A stretch of 35,175 nucleotides of DNA. Source: Sandaracinobacteroides sp031425455. Its GTDB lineage: Bacteria > Pseudomonadota > Alphaproteobacteria > Sphingomonadales > Sphingomonadaceae. The notes under the pieces were generated by a model. The model saw nothing but the letters and a program-made list of their open reading frames with translations. It ran no database searches and was not told the origin of the DNA. Of the stretch, positions 7,457 through 15,545 are shown in pieces. The stretch covers positions 1 to 35,175 of the forward strand of contig JANPJJ010000064.1 of the NCBI GenBank assembly GCA_031425455.1, read 5' to 3'. The position numbers were made by a program, and so were the translations under genes. How positions within the stretch are numbered: position 1 is the first letter of the stretch; each line of letters starts with the position of its first letter.

Positions 7457-8301
7457 TGCAGTCTCCGGATCAGCGATGAGGTGTCGTCCCGGGCGCCGCC
7501 CATCTTCTGGACGTCGGCGTAGAACTGGTCGACCAGCGCCGCGACCGGCAGGCTGGCGGCGTTGCTGCGCGCTTCCGCCAGCACCAGGCCAAGGTCCTTG
7601 CGCATCAGGTCGACAGCAAAGCCGAAATCGAACCGGCCCTCCACCATGGTCCTGGCTCGATTGTCCATCTGCCAGCTTTGCGCCGCGCCCTGCCCGATCG
7701 CCTCCAGCAGCGCCGCCGTGTCGAGCCCCGCCCTGGTTGCGAAATGCAGCGCTTCGGCCAGCCCCTGGACAACGCCGGCGATGGCGACCTGGTTCGCCAT
7801 CTTGGCGAGCTGGCCGTGGCCGGCCGGCCCGATGCGGACGATCCGGCGGCCATAGGCTTCCAGGATCGGCCGGGCCGCCTGGAAGGCTGCTTCGCTGCCG
7901 CCGCACATGATCGCGAGCTGCCCGGCCTCGGCCCCCGCCTGGCCGCCCGACACCGGCGCATCGATGCAACGGAGCCGGGGGTGCTCGACGGCAAGCGTTC
8001 GGGCAAGATCGGCCGAGACGGTACTATGGTCGATGAACAGCGTACCATCGGCCAGCACCGGGAGCGCAGCGGTTGCGACCTGGCGAACATCCTCGTCGTT
8101 GCCGACGCAAGTGATGAGGGCGTCGGCCCCCGCTGCGGCTTCGGCGGGGGTGCCGCATGCCGTGCCGCCATAGGCAGCGACGAAACGGTGGGCTTTGTCG
8201 GCGGTTCGGTTGCACAGGCGGAGCCGGTGCCCGGCGGCTGCCAGGTGGCGCGCCATCGGCCACCCCATCGCCCCCAGCCCGACGAAAGCGATTGTCCCCA
8301 T
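7453..8301 (-). CDS. 3-hydroxyisobutyrate dehydrogenase-family oxidoreductase
   Basis: A beta-hydroxyacid dehydrogenase of 282 residues. It has the Rossmann motif FVGLGAMGWPMA (from residue 6), the substrate-binding signature DAPVSGGQAGAEAGQL (residues 114-129) and catalytic Lys167 with Asn170 (GHGQLAKMANQ). Family members oxidise 3-hydroxyisobutyrate (valine breakdown), tartronate semialdehyde or related acids. Nothing next to it belongs to valine catabolism, so I do not assign mmsB. ATG 8301 is preceded by GGAGG at good spacing. It is the first gene of a two-gene unit with the amidohydrolase and is divergent from the broken ilvA. Confidence 0.9.
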   Translation of the reverse strand: MGTIAFVGLGAMGWPMARHLAAAGHRLRLCNRTADKAHRFVAAYGGTACGTPAEAAAGADALITCVGNDEDVRQVATAALPVLADGTLFIDHSTVSADLARTLAVEHPRLRCIDAPVSGGQAGAEAGQLAIMCGGSEAAFQAARPILEAYGRRIVRIGPAGHGQLAKMANQVAIAGVVQGLAEALHFATRAGLDTAALLEAIGQGAAQSWQMDNRARTMVEGRFDFGFAVDLMRKDLGLVLAEARSNAASLPVAALVDQFYADVQKMGGARDDTSSLIRRLQ

Positions 8302-8352
8302 AGGCCCTCCATGGCGCTCCGGACGGCCGGGCGCAACCGGCAGCCGGGCGCA

Positions 8353-8408
8353 GGGAGGCGGGAGCCGGGAGGCGGGCGCAGATAGGCGGGAGCAGGGAGG
8401 CGGGCGCC
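8353..8408. repeat. Degenerate G-rich repeat
   Basis: Four imperfect copies built around GGGAGGCGGG or AGGCGGG lie in the intergenic space between two divergent genes. The runs of three or more G on the plus strand could allow a G-quadruplex. No gene is seen here. Confidence 0.6.
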
Positions 8409-8459
8409 GTTTGCAGCGTGGGGCGCAATCCGCTACCCGGGCCGGCGCTTCCCCAAGAT

Positions 8460-9725
8460 ATGGAACCCTCCATGGCCAGCCTGCCCACCGCGACCGACCC
8501 CCGAGACGAACCGCTGGCGATCACGGCCGCGGATGTGATGCGGGCGGCGGATGCGATCGCCGGACAGGTGGTGCGGACGCCGACGCTCGAATCGAAGACG
8601 CTGGGCGCGCTGACGGGGTCGCGGGTCTATCTGAAGTTCGAGAATTTGCAGTTCACTGCCGCCTACAAGGAGCGCGGCGCGCTGAACCGGCTGCTGAGCC
8701 TGACCGAGGACGAACGGCAACGCGGCGTGATCGCGATGTCGGCCGGGAACCACGCCCAGGGCCTTGCCTATCACGCCAGGCGGCTTGGCATTCCGGCCAC
8801 CATCGTGATGCCGCGCTTCACCCCGCTTATCAAGGTGCAGCAGACCGAGAGCCATGATGCCGAAGTCGTTCTCCACGGCGAGAAGCTGGAGGAGGCGAGC
8901 GCGCATGCGCGAATGATCGCCGAGCGGCGCGGGCTGGTGTTCGTGCACCCTTATGACGATGCACTGGTGATGGCGGGCCAGGGTACGGTCGCCCTGGAAA
9001 TGTTCCAGGACGCGCCGGACATCGATACGCTGATCGTGCCGATCGGCGGCGGCGGGCTGATTTCGGGCTGCGCGGTGCTGGCCGCCGAAATGGCGCCCAA
9101 ATGCGACATCGTGGGGGTGCTGGCCTAACTTTATCCCAGCATGAAAGCGACCCTGCTGGGCGAGCAGGTGGTCGCGGACGGCGATACGCTGGCCGAGGGC
9201 ATCGCCGTGAAAACGCCCGGCACGCTGACGGTGCCTTGCGTTCGCAAGCTGGTTTCCGACGTGCTGCTGGTGGGCGAGAGCGACATGGAGCGGGCCGTCT
9301 CCATGCTGCTCCAGATCGAGAAAACCGTGGTGGAAGGCGCCGGAGCTGCCGGGCTCGCGGCGATGCTGGCCAATCCGCGCCGGTTCCGCGGCCGGACAGT
9401 GGGGCTGGTGCTGTGCGGCGGCAACATCGACACGCGGTTGCTGGCCAATGTACTGCTGCGGGACCTGGTGCGGTCCGGGCGGCTGGCGCGGTTGCGGATC
9501 CGGCTGAAGGACCGGCCCGGGCAGCTTTACGGGGTGGCGCGGGTGTTCGACCAGCAGCAGGTGAACATTCTGGAAGTGTCGCACCAGCGGATCTTCACCA
9601 ACCTGCCGGCGAAAGGGCTGGTTACCGAGATCGAGTGCGAGACGCGAGGGAGCGATCATCTGGAGCGGCTGATCGAAGCGCTTCGCGGGTCCGGCTATGA
9701 AGTGAGCCGGGTGGAGCTGGCCTGA
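8460..9725 (+). pseudogene. ilvA: Threonine ammonia-lyase interrupted by an in-frame TAA
   Basis: Threonine deaminase makes 2-oxobutanoate for isoleucine synthesis. The reading from ATG 8460 (or ATG 8472) gives a fold type II PLP enzyme with the lysine in FTAAYKERGAL (Lys70) and the phosphate loop PIGGGGLISG. At codon 223 it stops with TAA (9126-9128). The same frame continues without a shift: LYPSMKATLLGEQ, the rest of the catalytic domain, and an ACT regulatory domain (RIRLKDRPGQLYGVARVF...) to TGA at 9725. The usual family sequence at the break is GVQAELYPSM; here it reads GVLA-stop-LYPSM, so a Glu codon became TAA and the Gln became Leu by neighbouring substitutions. Without suppression or restart at ATG 9141, the product lacks the end of the catalytic domain and is probably inactive. 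A sequencing error remains possible. Confidence 0.85.
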
Positions 9726-10164
9726 GCCGGCGAATTGCGTTCGGACCGGTTGTATCTGTCGCCCGCGCGGCGACCACGCCTGCTAGCAGTCCGGTATGCC
9801 GTTGGGTCGGCAGAACAGGGACGGCGGAAGGGGTCGGTCTCGGGCTGATTGACGCAGTTTGGCCGTTGCCGTGGAGGATATCCCGGAGGCAATCGGCAGG
9901 ACGATGCAATCGGGCCCGTGAAACATGCCGATCGCGGCCGTGCATGGTGCATGGGCGATTGCGTGGCCCCCTCGAGTTGTGCATCATTTGGGCGCGCTTC
10001 TGGAGGAGCCAGGGCGCCGACTGCGAGGTGCGCGTGACGGCAGGGAACGGCATGGGAGCGTGGGTGTCGCCGGCGAACGATCGGACTGCCGATCAGACGA
10101 TCGGAGGGACGACCGATCGGGGGCGCACGGCTGCGGACCGCCTGCGGCCTGCCGGGGTCTGCCG
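9726..10164 (+). other. 439-bp intergenic region without a supported gene
   Basis: No open frame here has a protein-like composition or a good ribosome site. It holds several short inverted repeats: GTCGCC/GGCGAC (9758-9774), CTGCTAGCAG (9780-9789), GGCGC..CTGG/CCAG..GGCGCC (9991-10018), and a cluster of GATCGG/CCGATC words at 10078-10120. It may contain the bpt promoter or a structured RNA, but I cannot assign one. Confidence 0.5.
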
Positions 10165-10947
10165 ATGACCGACCAGCCCACCCGCTTTCCCCGCTTTTTC
10201 GTGACCGCCGAAAGCAGCTGCCCCTATCTGCCCGGGCGCACCGAGCGGAAGGTATTCGCCGAGCTTCGCGGCCCGGACGCCCAGCGCATGAGCGAGGGAC
10301 TGGGGCGAATCGGGTTCCGCCGCAGCCAGAACGTGGTCTATCGGCCGAGCTGCGACGGGTGCACCGCCTGCGTGTCGGTGCGGATCGTGGCGAACCACTT
10401 CCTGCCCTCTCCCTCGCAGCGCAAGCTGATCCGGCGCAATGCAGATCTGGACGTGGCCGCCTGCGATGCCTGGGCGACCGAGGAACAGTTCGACCTGCTG
10501 CGGCGCTATCTAAAGGACCGCCACCCGCGCGGCGGCATGGCCAGCATGGACGGCTATGATTTCGCCGAGATGATCGAGACCTCGCCGGTGGACACCGTCG
10601 TGGTCGAATATCGCGAGCGCGGCGAGGACGGCCAGGCCGGCCGGCTGATCGGCGCCTGCCTGACCGACAAGCAGTCGGACGGGCTCTCGATGGTGTATAG
10701 CTTCTACGAGACCGGGCCGGGCGCGCGACCGGGGCTGGGCACCTACATGATCCTGGACCATGCGCTGCGGGCGGCGCAGGTGGGGATGCGCTTCGTCTAT
10801 CTCGGCTATTGGGTGAACGGGTCACCTCGGATGGACTATAAGCGCAAGTTCACGCCGCTGGAGATGCTGACGCCGCACGGCTGGCGCCTGATGCCCACGC
10901 TGCCGGCCGAACCGAGACGCACGAGGCAGTTCGCCCCAATCGACTGA
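10165..10947 (+). CDS. bpt: Aspartate/glutamate leucyltransferase (N-end rule)
   Basis: Bpt moves leucine from Leu-tRNA to proteins with N-terminal Asp or Glu, marking them for ClpS/ClpAP. The 260-residue protein matches the bacterial ATE-type family: CPYLPGRTERKVFAEL near the N-terminus, then RIGFRRSQNVVYRPSCDGC with the conserved cysteine cluster, KRKFTPLEML near the end, and a GNAT-like fold (GLGTYMILDHAL). The start is ATG 10165 (MTDQPTRFPRFF), matching the usual N-terminus. Earlier in-frame starts from 9925 add an unlike, Arg-rich extension and are rejected. ubiG follows 27 bp later on the same strand. Distinguishing Bpt from a true arginyltransferase rests on family membership, not on a tested residue. 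Confidence 0.93.
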   Translation: MTDQPTRFPRFFVTAESSCPYLPGRTERKVFAELRGPDAQRMSEGLGRIGFRRSQNVVYRPSCDGCTACVSVRIVANHFLPSPSQRKLIRRNADLDVAACDAWATEEQFDLLRRYLKDRHPRGGMASMDGYDFAEMIETSPVDTVVVEYRERGEDGQAGRLIGACLTDKQSDGLSMVYSFYETGPGARPGLGTYMILDHALRAAQVGMRFVYLGYWVNGSPRMDYKRKFTPLEMLTPHGWRLMPTLPAEPRRTRQFAPID

Positions 10948-10974
10948 CCGTTCCGGCTCGGCTAAGCCGGGACC

Positions 10975-11814
10975 ATGCCGACAAGAGCCCTTCCCCATTC
11001 CGATATGCCCGTCGCGGAACCGCGCCGTTCGCGCCGGTCGAAGGCGGCCGAGCCGGCGGCCGCAGCACCGGCGCTGACTGCGCCGGGCCAGACTGCGGCG
11101 GCCGAGAATGTGGCGCTGTTCGGCACGCTCGCCGCCGACTGGTGGGATCCGACCGGGGCATCGCGTCTGCTGCATCGGGTGAACCCGGCGCGGCTGGGCT
11201 ATCTGCGTGAGGCGGCGGTCGCGCATTTCGGGCTTGATCCCAGGGCGCGGCGTGCCCTGGCAGGATTGTCGGCGCTGGATGTGGGCTGCGGCGGGGGGCT
11301 GGTCGCCGAACCTCTGGCGCGGATGGGTGCCGATGTAACCGGGATCGATGCCGGCGAGGCGGTGATTGCCGCAGCTCGGGCGCATGCTGAAGGTCAGGGA
11401 TTGGGTATCGCCTATCGCGCCGGGGATGTCGTGCAACTGGCGGCGGAAATGCCGGGTGCATTTGACTTGATAACCTGTCTTGAAGTTATCGAGCATGTCG
11501 CTGAGATGGAAAAGTTTGTGATCGCGCTGCACAGGCTGCTAAAGCCGGGCGGGCTGCTGGTCTTTTCCACCCCCAACCGCACTGCCCTGAGCTGGGCGGT
11601 GCTGATTGCCGGGGCGGAGCAGATCGTCAGGCTGATCCCCAAGGGCGGGCATGACTGGCGGCAGTTCCTGACCCCGGACGAGCTGACGCAAAGACTGGCG
11701 CAGGCCGGGCTGGTGGTGCGCGGGCTGAAGGGAATCAGCTGGAACCCGATGGCAGGATTTCACATCGGGGACGATCTGGCGGTAAACTATATCGGCACCG
11801 CCACGCCGGCCTGA
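10975..11814 (+). CDS. ubiG: Ubiquinone biosynthesis O-methyltransferase
   Basis: UbiG carries out both O-methylations of ubiquinone synthesis with SAM, at the membrane surface. The 279-residue reading has SAM motif I LDVGCGGGLVAEPLA (residues 101-115), the FGTLAADWWDPTG segment characteristic of UbiG before it, LEVIEHV and FSTPNRT after it, and the family C-terminal GGHDWRQFLTPDEL. It is about 35-40 residues longer than usual because of an Ala/Arg-rich N-terminal extension. ATG 11005 would remove the first ten residues. The start at 10975 follows a small hairpin (CCGGCT/AGCCGG, 10953-10970) and has only a weak GGGA ribosome site. Confidence 0.95.
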   Translation: MPTRALPHSDMPVAEPRRSRRSKAAEPAAAAPALTAPGQTAAAENVALFGTLAADWWDPTGASRLLHRVNPARLGYLREAAVAHFGLDPRARRALAGLSALDVGCGGGLVAEPLARMGADVTGIDAGEAVIAAARAHAEGQGLGIAYRAGDVVQLAAEMPGAFDLITCLEVIEHVAEMEKFVIALHRLLKPGGLLVFSTPNRTALSWAVLIAGAEQIVRLIPKGGHDWRQFLTPDELTQRLAQAGLVVRGLKGISWNPMAGFHIGDDLAVNYIGTATPA

Positions 11815-11880
11815 GCCTCGCGGATTCAGCGGCTGGCGCGGCAGGGCACGCAAGGCCAAGCTGTCCGGGAGGAGAGCGAC

Positions 11881-12405
11881 ATGACCGACCAGCTCCGCGG
11901 GATCCACCACAGTGCGTTCCGTTGCCGCGACGCCGAGGAAACCCGGGCCTTCTACGAGGATGTGCTGGGCCTGCCGATGGCGGCGGCCCTGGCGCTGGAG
12001 ACGGAGCCAGGCAGCGGCCGGCCGAACCCGTTCGTCCACATCTTCTTTCGCCTGCCCGACGGCAACTACATCGCCTTCTTCGACGCGCCCGACACCGCTC
12101 GCAAGGACCAGTTCCACCCCACCCACGGCTTCGACCGGCATGTCGCCTTCGAAGCCGGCAGTGTCGAGAAGCTTGCGGAATGGAAGGCGCGGCTCGATGC
12201 CAAGGGTGTCGCCTGCTTCGGCCCGCTCGACCATCATTTCGTAAAGTCCATCTACATGTGGGACCCGAACGGCCTGCAGGTGGAAATCACCGCGCGGGAG
12301 CCCGACCATGACGCGATCCTGGCGGCCGAAGAAGCCGCCGCGCGAAGCGTGCTCGCCGAATGGACCGCACGGACGGCGGACGCCAAAGCCGCGCTTCGGG
12401 CATGA
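11881..12405 (+). CDS. VOC (glyoxalase/dioxygenase fold) family protein
   Basis: A 174-residue metal-site protein of the vicinal oxygen chelate superfamily. The start is ATG 11881, with GGGAGGAG upstream. The first beta-alpha module begins IHHSAFRCRDAEETRAFYEDVLGLP, and metal-ligand candidates are the first His pair (HH near residue 9-10), the His in FDRHVAFEAG, and the Glu in GLQVEIT after MWDPNG. A single chain with two modules is usual for glyoxalases, fosfomycin-resistance enzymes and extradiol dioxygenases. Its stop overlaps the start of an alpha/beta hydrolase (ATGA), so the two products are probably made in equal amounts and may act on the same compound, perhaps an aromatic or dicarbonyl. 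The substrate is unknown. Confidence 0.88.
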   Translation: MTDQLRGIHHSAFRCRDAEETRAFYEDVLGLPMAAALALETEPGSGRPNPFVHIFFRLPDGNYIAFFDAPDTARKDQFHPTHGFDRHVAFEAGSVEKLAEWKARLDAKGVACFGPLDHHFVKSIYMWDPNGLQVEITAREPDHDAILAAEEAAARSVLAEWTARTADAKAALRA

Positions 12406-13541
12406 GCTTCGAACGGGTCCCGCTGCACCTGATCTTCGAGGAGCCGGTCACCGTTCGCGACAGCTATGGCGGGATCGGCGGCATCGTGGCGTTGCAGGGG
12501 CATCATCTGAAGCCCGCCACGCCGTCCGACACGCTGCTGGTCTTCATGCACCCGATGGGCATCATGCATTATCTGCCGATGACGGCGGGGCTCGCGGCGG
12601 CGGGCACCCATGTGCTCTCGGCGGTGTCGCGCTATCCGAACAACGACTCGGCGCTGATCCTGGAAAAGGTGTGCGGCGATCTCGGGCGCTGGGTGCGTTA
12701 TGCGCGCGAGAAGCTGGGCTATGCGAAGATCGTACTGGCGGGCTGGTCGGGCGGGGGCTCGCTGTCCCTGTTCTATCAGTCGCAGGCGGTCCGGCCGCGG
12801 ATCACCCACACGCCGGCCGGCGATCCGGTCGACCTGGCCGGGCTGATCCCGGCCGACGCGATGCTGCTGCTGGCGGCGCACATCAGCCGGTCGGGCACGC
12901 TGACCGAGTGGCTGGACCCGTCGGTGCTGGACGAAACCGACCCGGACCGGCGCGATCCGGCCTGGAACCTCTATCAGCCGGACTGCCGGCAGCCGCCCTA
13001 CCCTGCCGACTGGCTGGCCGAGTTTCGTGCGCGCCAGCGTCAACGCAACCGGCGCATCACGGGCTGGGCACAAGACCGGCTAGCCTGTCTGAAGGCCGCC
13101 CACGGCCCGAACGCCGAACAGGCCTTCATCGTGCACGGCACGATGGCCGATCCGCGCTGGCTGGACCCCGCGATCGATCCGAACGACCGGGTGCCGGGGC
13201 TGTGCTATCTGGGCGATCCGCGCCAGATCAACGACAGCCCCGGCGGGCTGGGTCGCTATTCCACGCTGCGGTCCTGGCTGTCGCAATGGGGGCTGGAGAC
13301 GTCAGAGGCCGATGGGCCGGTCTGCGCCGCGGACTGCCATGTGCCGACGCTGGTGATCGGCAACTCGGCGGACGACGCCTGCACGCCGAGCCACACCCAT
13401 CGCCTGCACGACTCCGTGGCGGCCAGGGACCGGACGCTGGTGACGATCGAAGGGGCGACGCATTATTATGCACGGCAGCCGGCGCATCTGAAGCAGGCGG
13501 TGGAGACGGTGCAAAGCTGGCTTTCCGCGCGGGGGTTTTAG
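12402..13541 (+). CDS. Alpha/beta hydrolase
   Basis: A 379-residue cytoplasmic hydrolase. The nucleophile elbow is AGWSGGGS (Ser116), the oxyanion region HPMG (residues 50-53), the acid probably in NSADDACTP, and the His in GATHYY. A long insertion with many Arg and Trp between strand 6 and the helix probably forms a lid. ATG 12402 overlaps the stop of the VOC gene. No signal peptide is present. This VOC/hydrolase pairing suggests ring-cleavage or ester-hydrolysis chemistry, but no monooxygenase, reductase or transporter lies nearby to identify a pathway. Confidence 0.88.
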   Translation: MSFERVPLHLIFEEPVTVRDSYGGIGGIVALQGHHLKPATPSDTLLVFMHPMGIMHYLPMTAGLAAAGTHVLSAVSRYPNNDSALILEKVCGDLGRWVRYAREKLGYAKIVLAGWSGGGSLSLFYQSQAVRPRITHTPAGDPVDLAGLIPADAMLLLAAHISRSGTLTEWLDPSVLDETDPDRRDPAWNLYQPDCRQPPYPADWLAEFRARQRQRNRRITGWAQDRLACLKAAHGPNAEQAFIVHGTMADPRWLDPAIDPNDRVPGLCYLGDPRQINDSPGGLGRYSTLRSWLSQWGLETSEADGPVCAADCHVPTLVIGNSADDACTPSHTHRLHDSVAARDRTLVTIEGATHYYARQPAHLKQAVETVQSWLSARGF

Positions 13542-13680
13542 CTGGGCGCGGGTTGGATGATTTTGCACGAGGCGCGCGGAATATCGTAGTTGCTCCCGAC
13601 AACTTTCCAGACGTTCCAGCGCGACGATTCCAGTGCCGGAAGTGGTCGAAGATTGCGCGAAGATCGCATAGACTGCCACC

Positions 13681-15372
13681 GTGAGCGCTACCTTCGCCTT
13701 GTCACTCTTGCTTTTGGTCGGTGCCACGCCGCCGCAAACGGATCCTTTTGCTGCCTTGAGCGAGGCTTACCGGACCCGCGATGCCGCCGCCGCGGCCGCT
13801 GTATACTCGGGATCGGCGACGGTCCTTTATCGATATGATGGGGCCCCGGAGGAAAGGCATGTCGGTACATCGGCAATTGCCCAATCGTTTCGGCAGCTGT
13901 TCGATCAGATCGAACATGGCCAACAGGTCGACCTGAATTTCAGGATGGTCGAACGGAGCCGCACTGAGGCAACGGGTTTGTACCGGTTGCGAATCGGTAA
14001 CGGCGTCACAAGCTACGGGCGCTTTACCGCGACATTTGGCCCAGACGGGCGGTTCCTGTCGGATACGAGCACGAATGCCACGCTGGCGGATTTTGAGGGA
14101 GCGCGCGGCCCGGTTCTTATCCGCCCCGATGATGAGGCCATCGATCACTGGTATTATGCAGAAATGGCAGGTCGCTACAGATTGCCAAACGGTTGTGCAC
14201 TAGTTGTCACGCGATCGGTCGTACGTCTCTTCGTGCGAAACAGTTGCAGCGGCGAATGGCGGGGATTGAATCGCGTATCGGGTCGGGAATGGACCGCAGG
14301 CGATTGGGTTCGCTCAGATACGCCGAAGAAGACAATCTCCTTTCCGGGTGTAGGCCCGGCCCGGACGATGGAGATCCTAGAGGACGGCCGACGCATTACC
14401 GCCACCCGCGAGGATATCTATCGCACCGAGGACATTGCTTTTCGATCGGCCGACGGCACCCCACTGCGAGGCACAGTCTATATTCCCGTTAACAGCCGTC
14501 ATGAACAACGGCAGCATGACGCCTCGGTCATTATTCACGGCTCGGGGCCGCAGGATCGAGACGGCTATGCCTCGATCATCGCGGTCATGGCTGACGAACT
14601 TGCAGCGAATGGACGGATCGTCCTTACCTATGACAAACGCGGCAGCGGGCAATCGCAAGGGGACGGCGATCGCGCCGGGTTCGACACGCTCGCCGATGAT
14701 GCGATTGCAGGGATGGGTGCCCTTGCCGCAAGGAGCGATGTTGCGCGTGGGAGAATTGGGCTCGCCGGGTCGAGTCAGGCCGGCTGGGTGGCCGCCCGGG
14801 CGATCCAGCGAAATCCTGACGTTGCCGACGTCTTGCTCTTGGGCGCCGCGGGCTCTGCCCTGTCCGTCATCGAGCAGAATCTCTACAATACTGAAGTCAG
14901 GATGCGTTGCGCTGGCATCGCGCAAGCGGATATTGAACTGGCGCTTCGCCAGCAGCGCGCTTTTTTCGCTTTCCTCGCAGATCCCGCGCAAGCGCCGATA
15001 CTCGATGGGCTCACCCGAACAGGCCAGGCGCGCCCTGGCCTCGGGGATTGGCTCTTTCCGGATTCAGCTTCCACCGACAGGGCGGGCGGGCAGTGGTTCA
15101 CCGTCTTGGAACCTGATTTCGATCCTCGTCCTGTTTGGCGCCAATTTAAGGGGCGAAAGCTCTTCCTGTTTTCGCAGTATGATGACTCGACGCCGACGAG
15201 GGTTGCGCTTGCCCATAGTCGTGCCGATGGGGCGCAGGTCCGACTGTTGCGAGGGGCCCAGCATCTTGGGCTTGTGACGACGAACGTCTGTCGAGGCCAG
15301 CTTACCGTCCTTCGAGCATTCTCGCCTGCGCTATTTGACGGAATTGCGAGGTTTGCCCAACGTCGCGATTAG
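13681..15372 (+). CDS. Exported NTF2-like plus alpha/beta hydrolase fusion
   Basis: A 563-residue protein with GTG start (13681) and an N-terminal hydrophobic segment (FALSLLLLVGA) that looks like a signal peptide. Residues about 20-140 resemble an NTF2/SnoaL-type domain (YRTRDAAAAAAVYSGSATVLY...). Residues 145-250 are a beta-rich linker. From about residue 255 an alpha/beta hydrolase of the prolyl-oligopeptidase/DLH kind follows: HGSGPQDRDG (286), TYDKRGSGQS (317-325), nucleophile GSSQAG (Ser365), acid D501 or D502 (QYDDSTP), and His528 (GAQHLGL). The DNA is visibly richer in A/T and uses codons less biased than its neighbours. Its stop codon touches an 87-bp palindromic repeat, and it sits where lptB might be expected beyond lptA. 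These signs suggest later acquisition. Function unknown. Confidence 0.8.
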   Translation: MSATFALSLLLLVGATPPQTDPFAALSEAYRTRDAAAAAAVYSGSATVLYRYDGAPEERHVGTSAIAQSFRQLFDQIEHGQQVDLNFRMVERSRTEATGLYRLRIGNGVTSYGRFTATFGPDGRFLSDTSTNATLADFEGARGPVLIRPDDEAIDHWYYAEMAGRYRLPNGCALVVTRSVVRLFVRNSCSGEWRGLNRVSGREWTAGDWVRSDTPKKTISFPGVGPARTMEILEDGRRITATREDIYRTEDIAFRSADGTPLRGTVYIPVNSRHEQRQHDASVIIHGSGPQDRDGYASIIAVMADELAANGRIVLTYDKRGSGQSQGDGDRAGFDTLADDAIAGMGALAARSDVARGRIGLAGSSQAGWVAARAIQRNPDVADVLLLGAAGSALSVIEQNLYNTEVRMRCAGIAQADIELALRQQRAFFAFLADPAQAPILDGLTRTGQARPGLGDWLFPDSASTDRAGGQWFTVLEPDFDPRPVWRQFKGRKLFLFSQYDDSTPTRVALAHSRADGAQVRLLRGAQHLGLVTTNVCRGQLTVLRAFSPALFDGIARFAQRRD

Positions 15373-15457
15373 AGCGGTTTTCGACCATCTTGACCCACCG
15401 GGCTCGGACGACCCGAAGGGCGCGGCAGGGAGGGTCGAGATGGTCGGAAACCGCTCT
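15371..15457. repeat. 87-bp palindromic repeat element
   Basis: Arms of 26 bp (15371-15396 and 15432-15457), beginning AGAGCGGTTT and ending AAACCGCTCT, pair completely apart from two positions that become G-U pairs in RNA. The loop is about 35 nt. The first two bases form part of the TAG stop of the upstream hydrolase gene. It lies between converging genes and looks like a dispersed REP/MITE-like element; a search of the genome would settle that. Confidence 0.75.
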
Positions 15458-15545
15458 GGCCAGCTATCGCCTGTGATTTTCAGAAGGAAACTGGCGGCTC
15501 TCCCGACGAATCGGACGATTGCTCGGTCCGGCGCAGTCCGGTTCC

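Noticed and set aside
9925..10164. N-terminal extension of Bpt
   Set aside because: The added 80 residues are Arg/Gly-rich and unlike the family, whose N-terminus matches ATG 10165.
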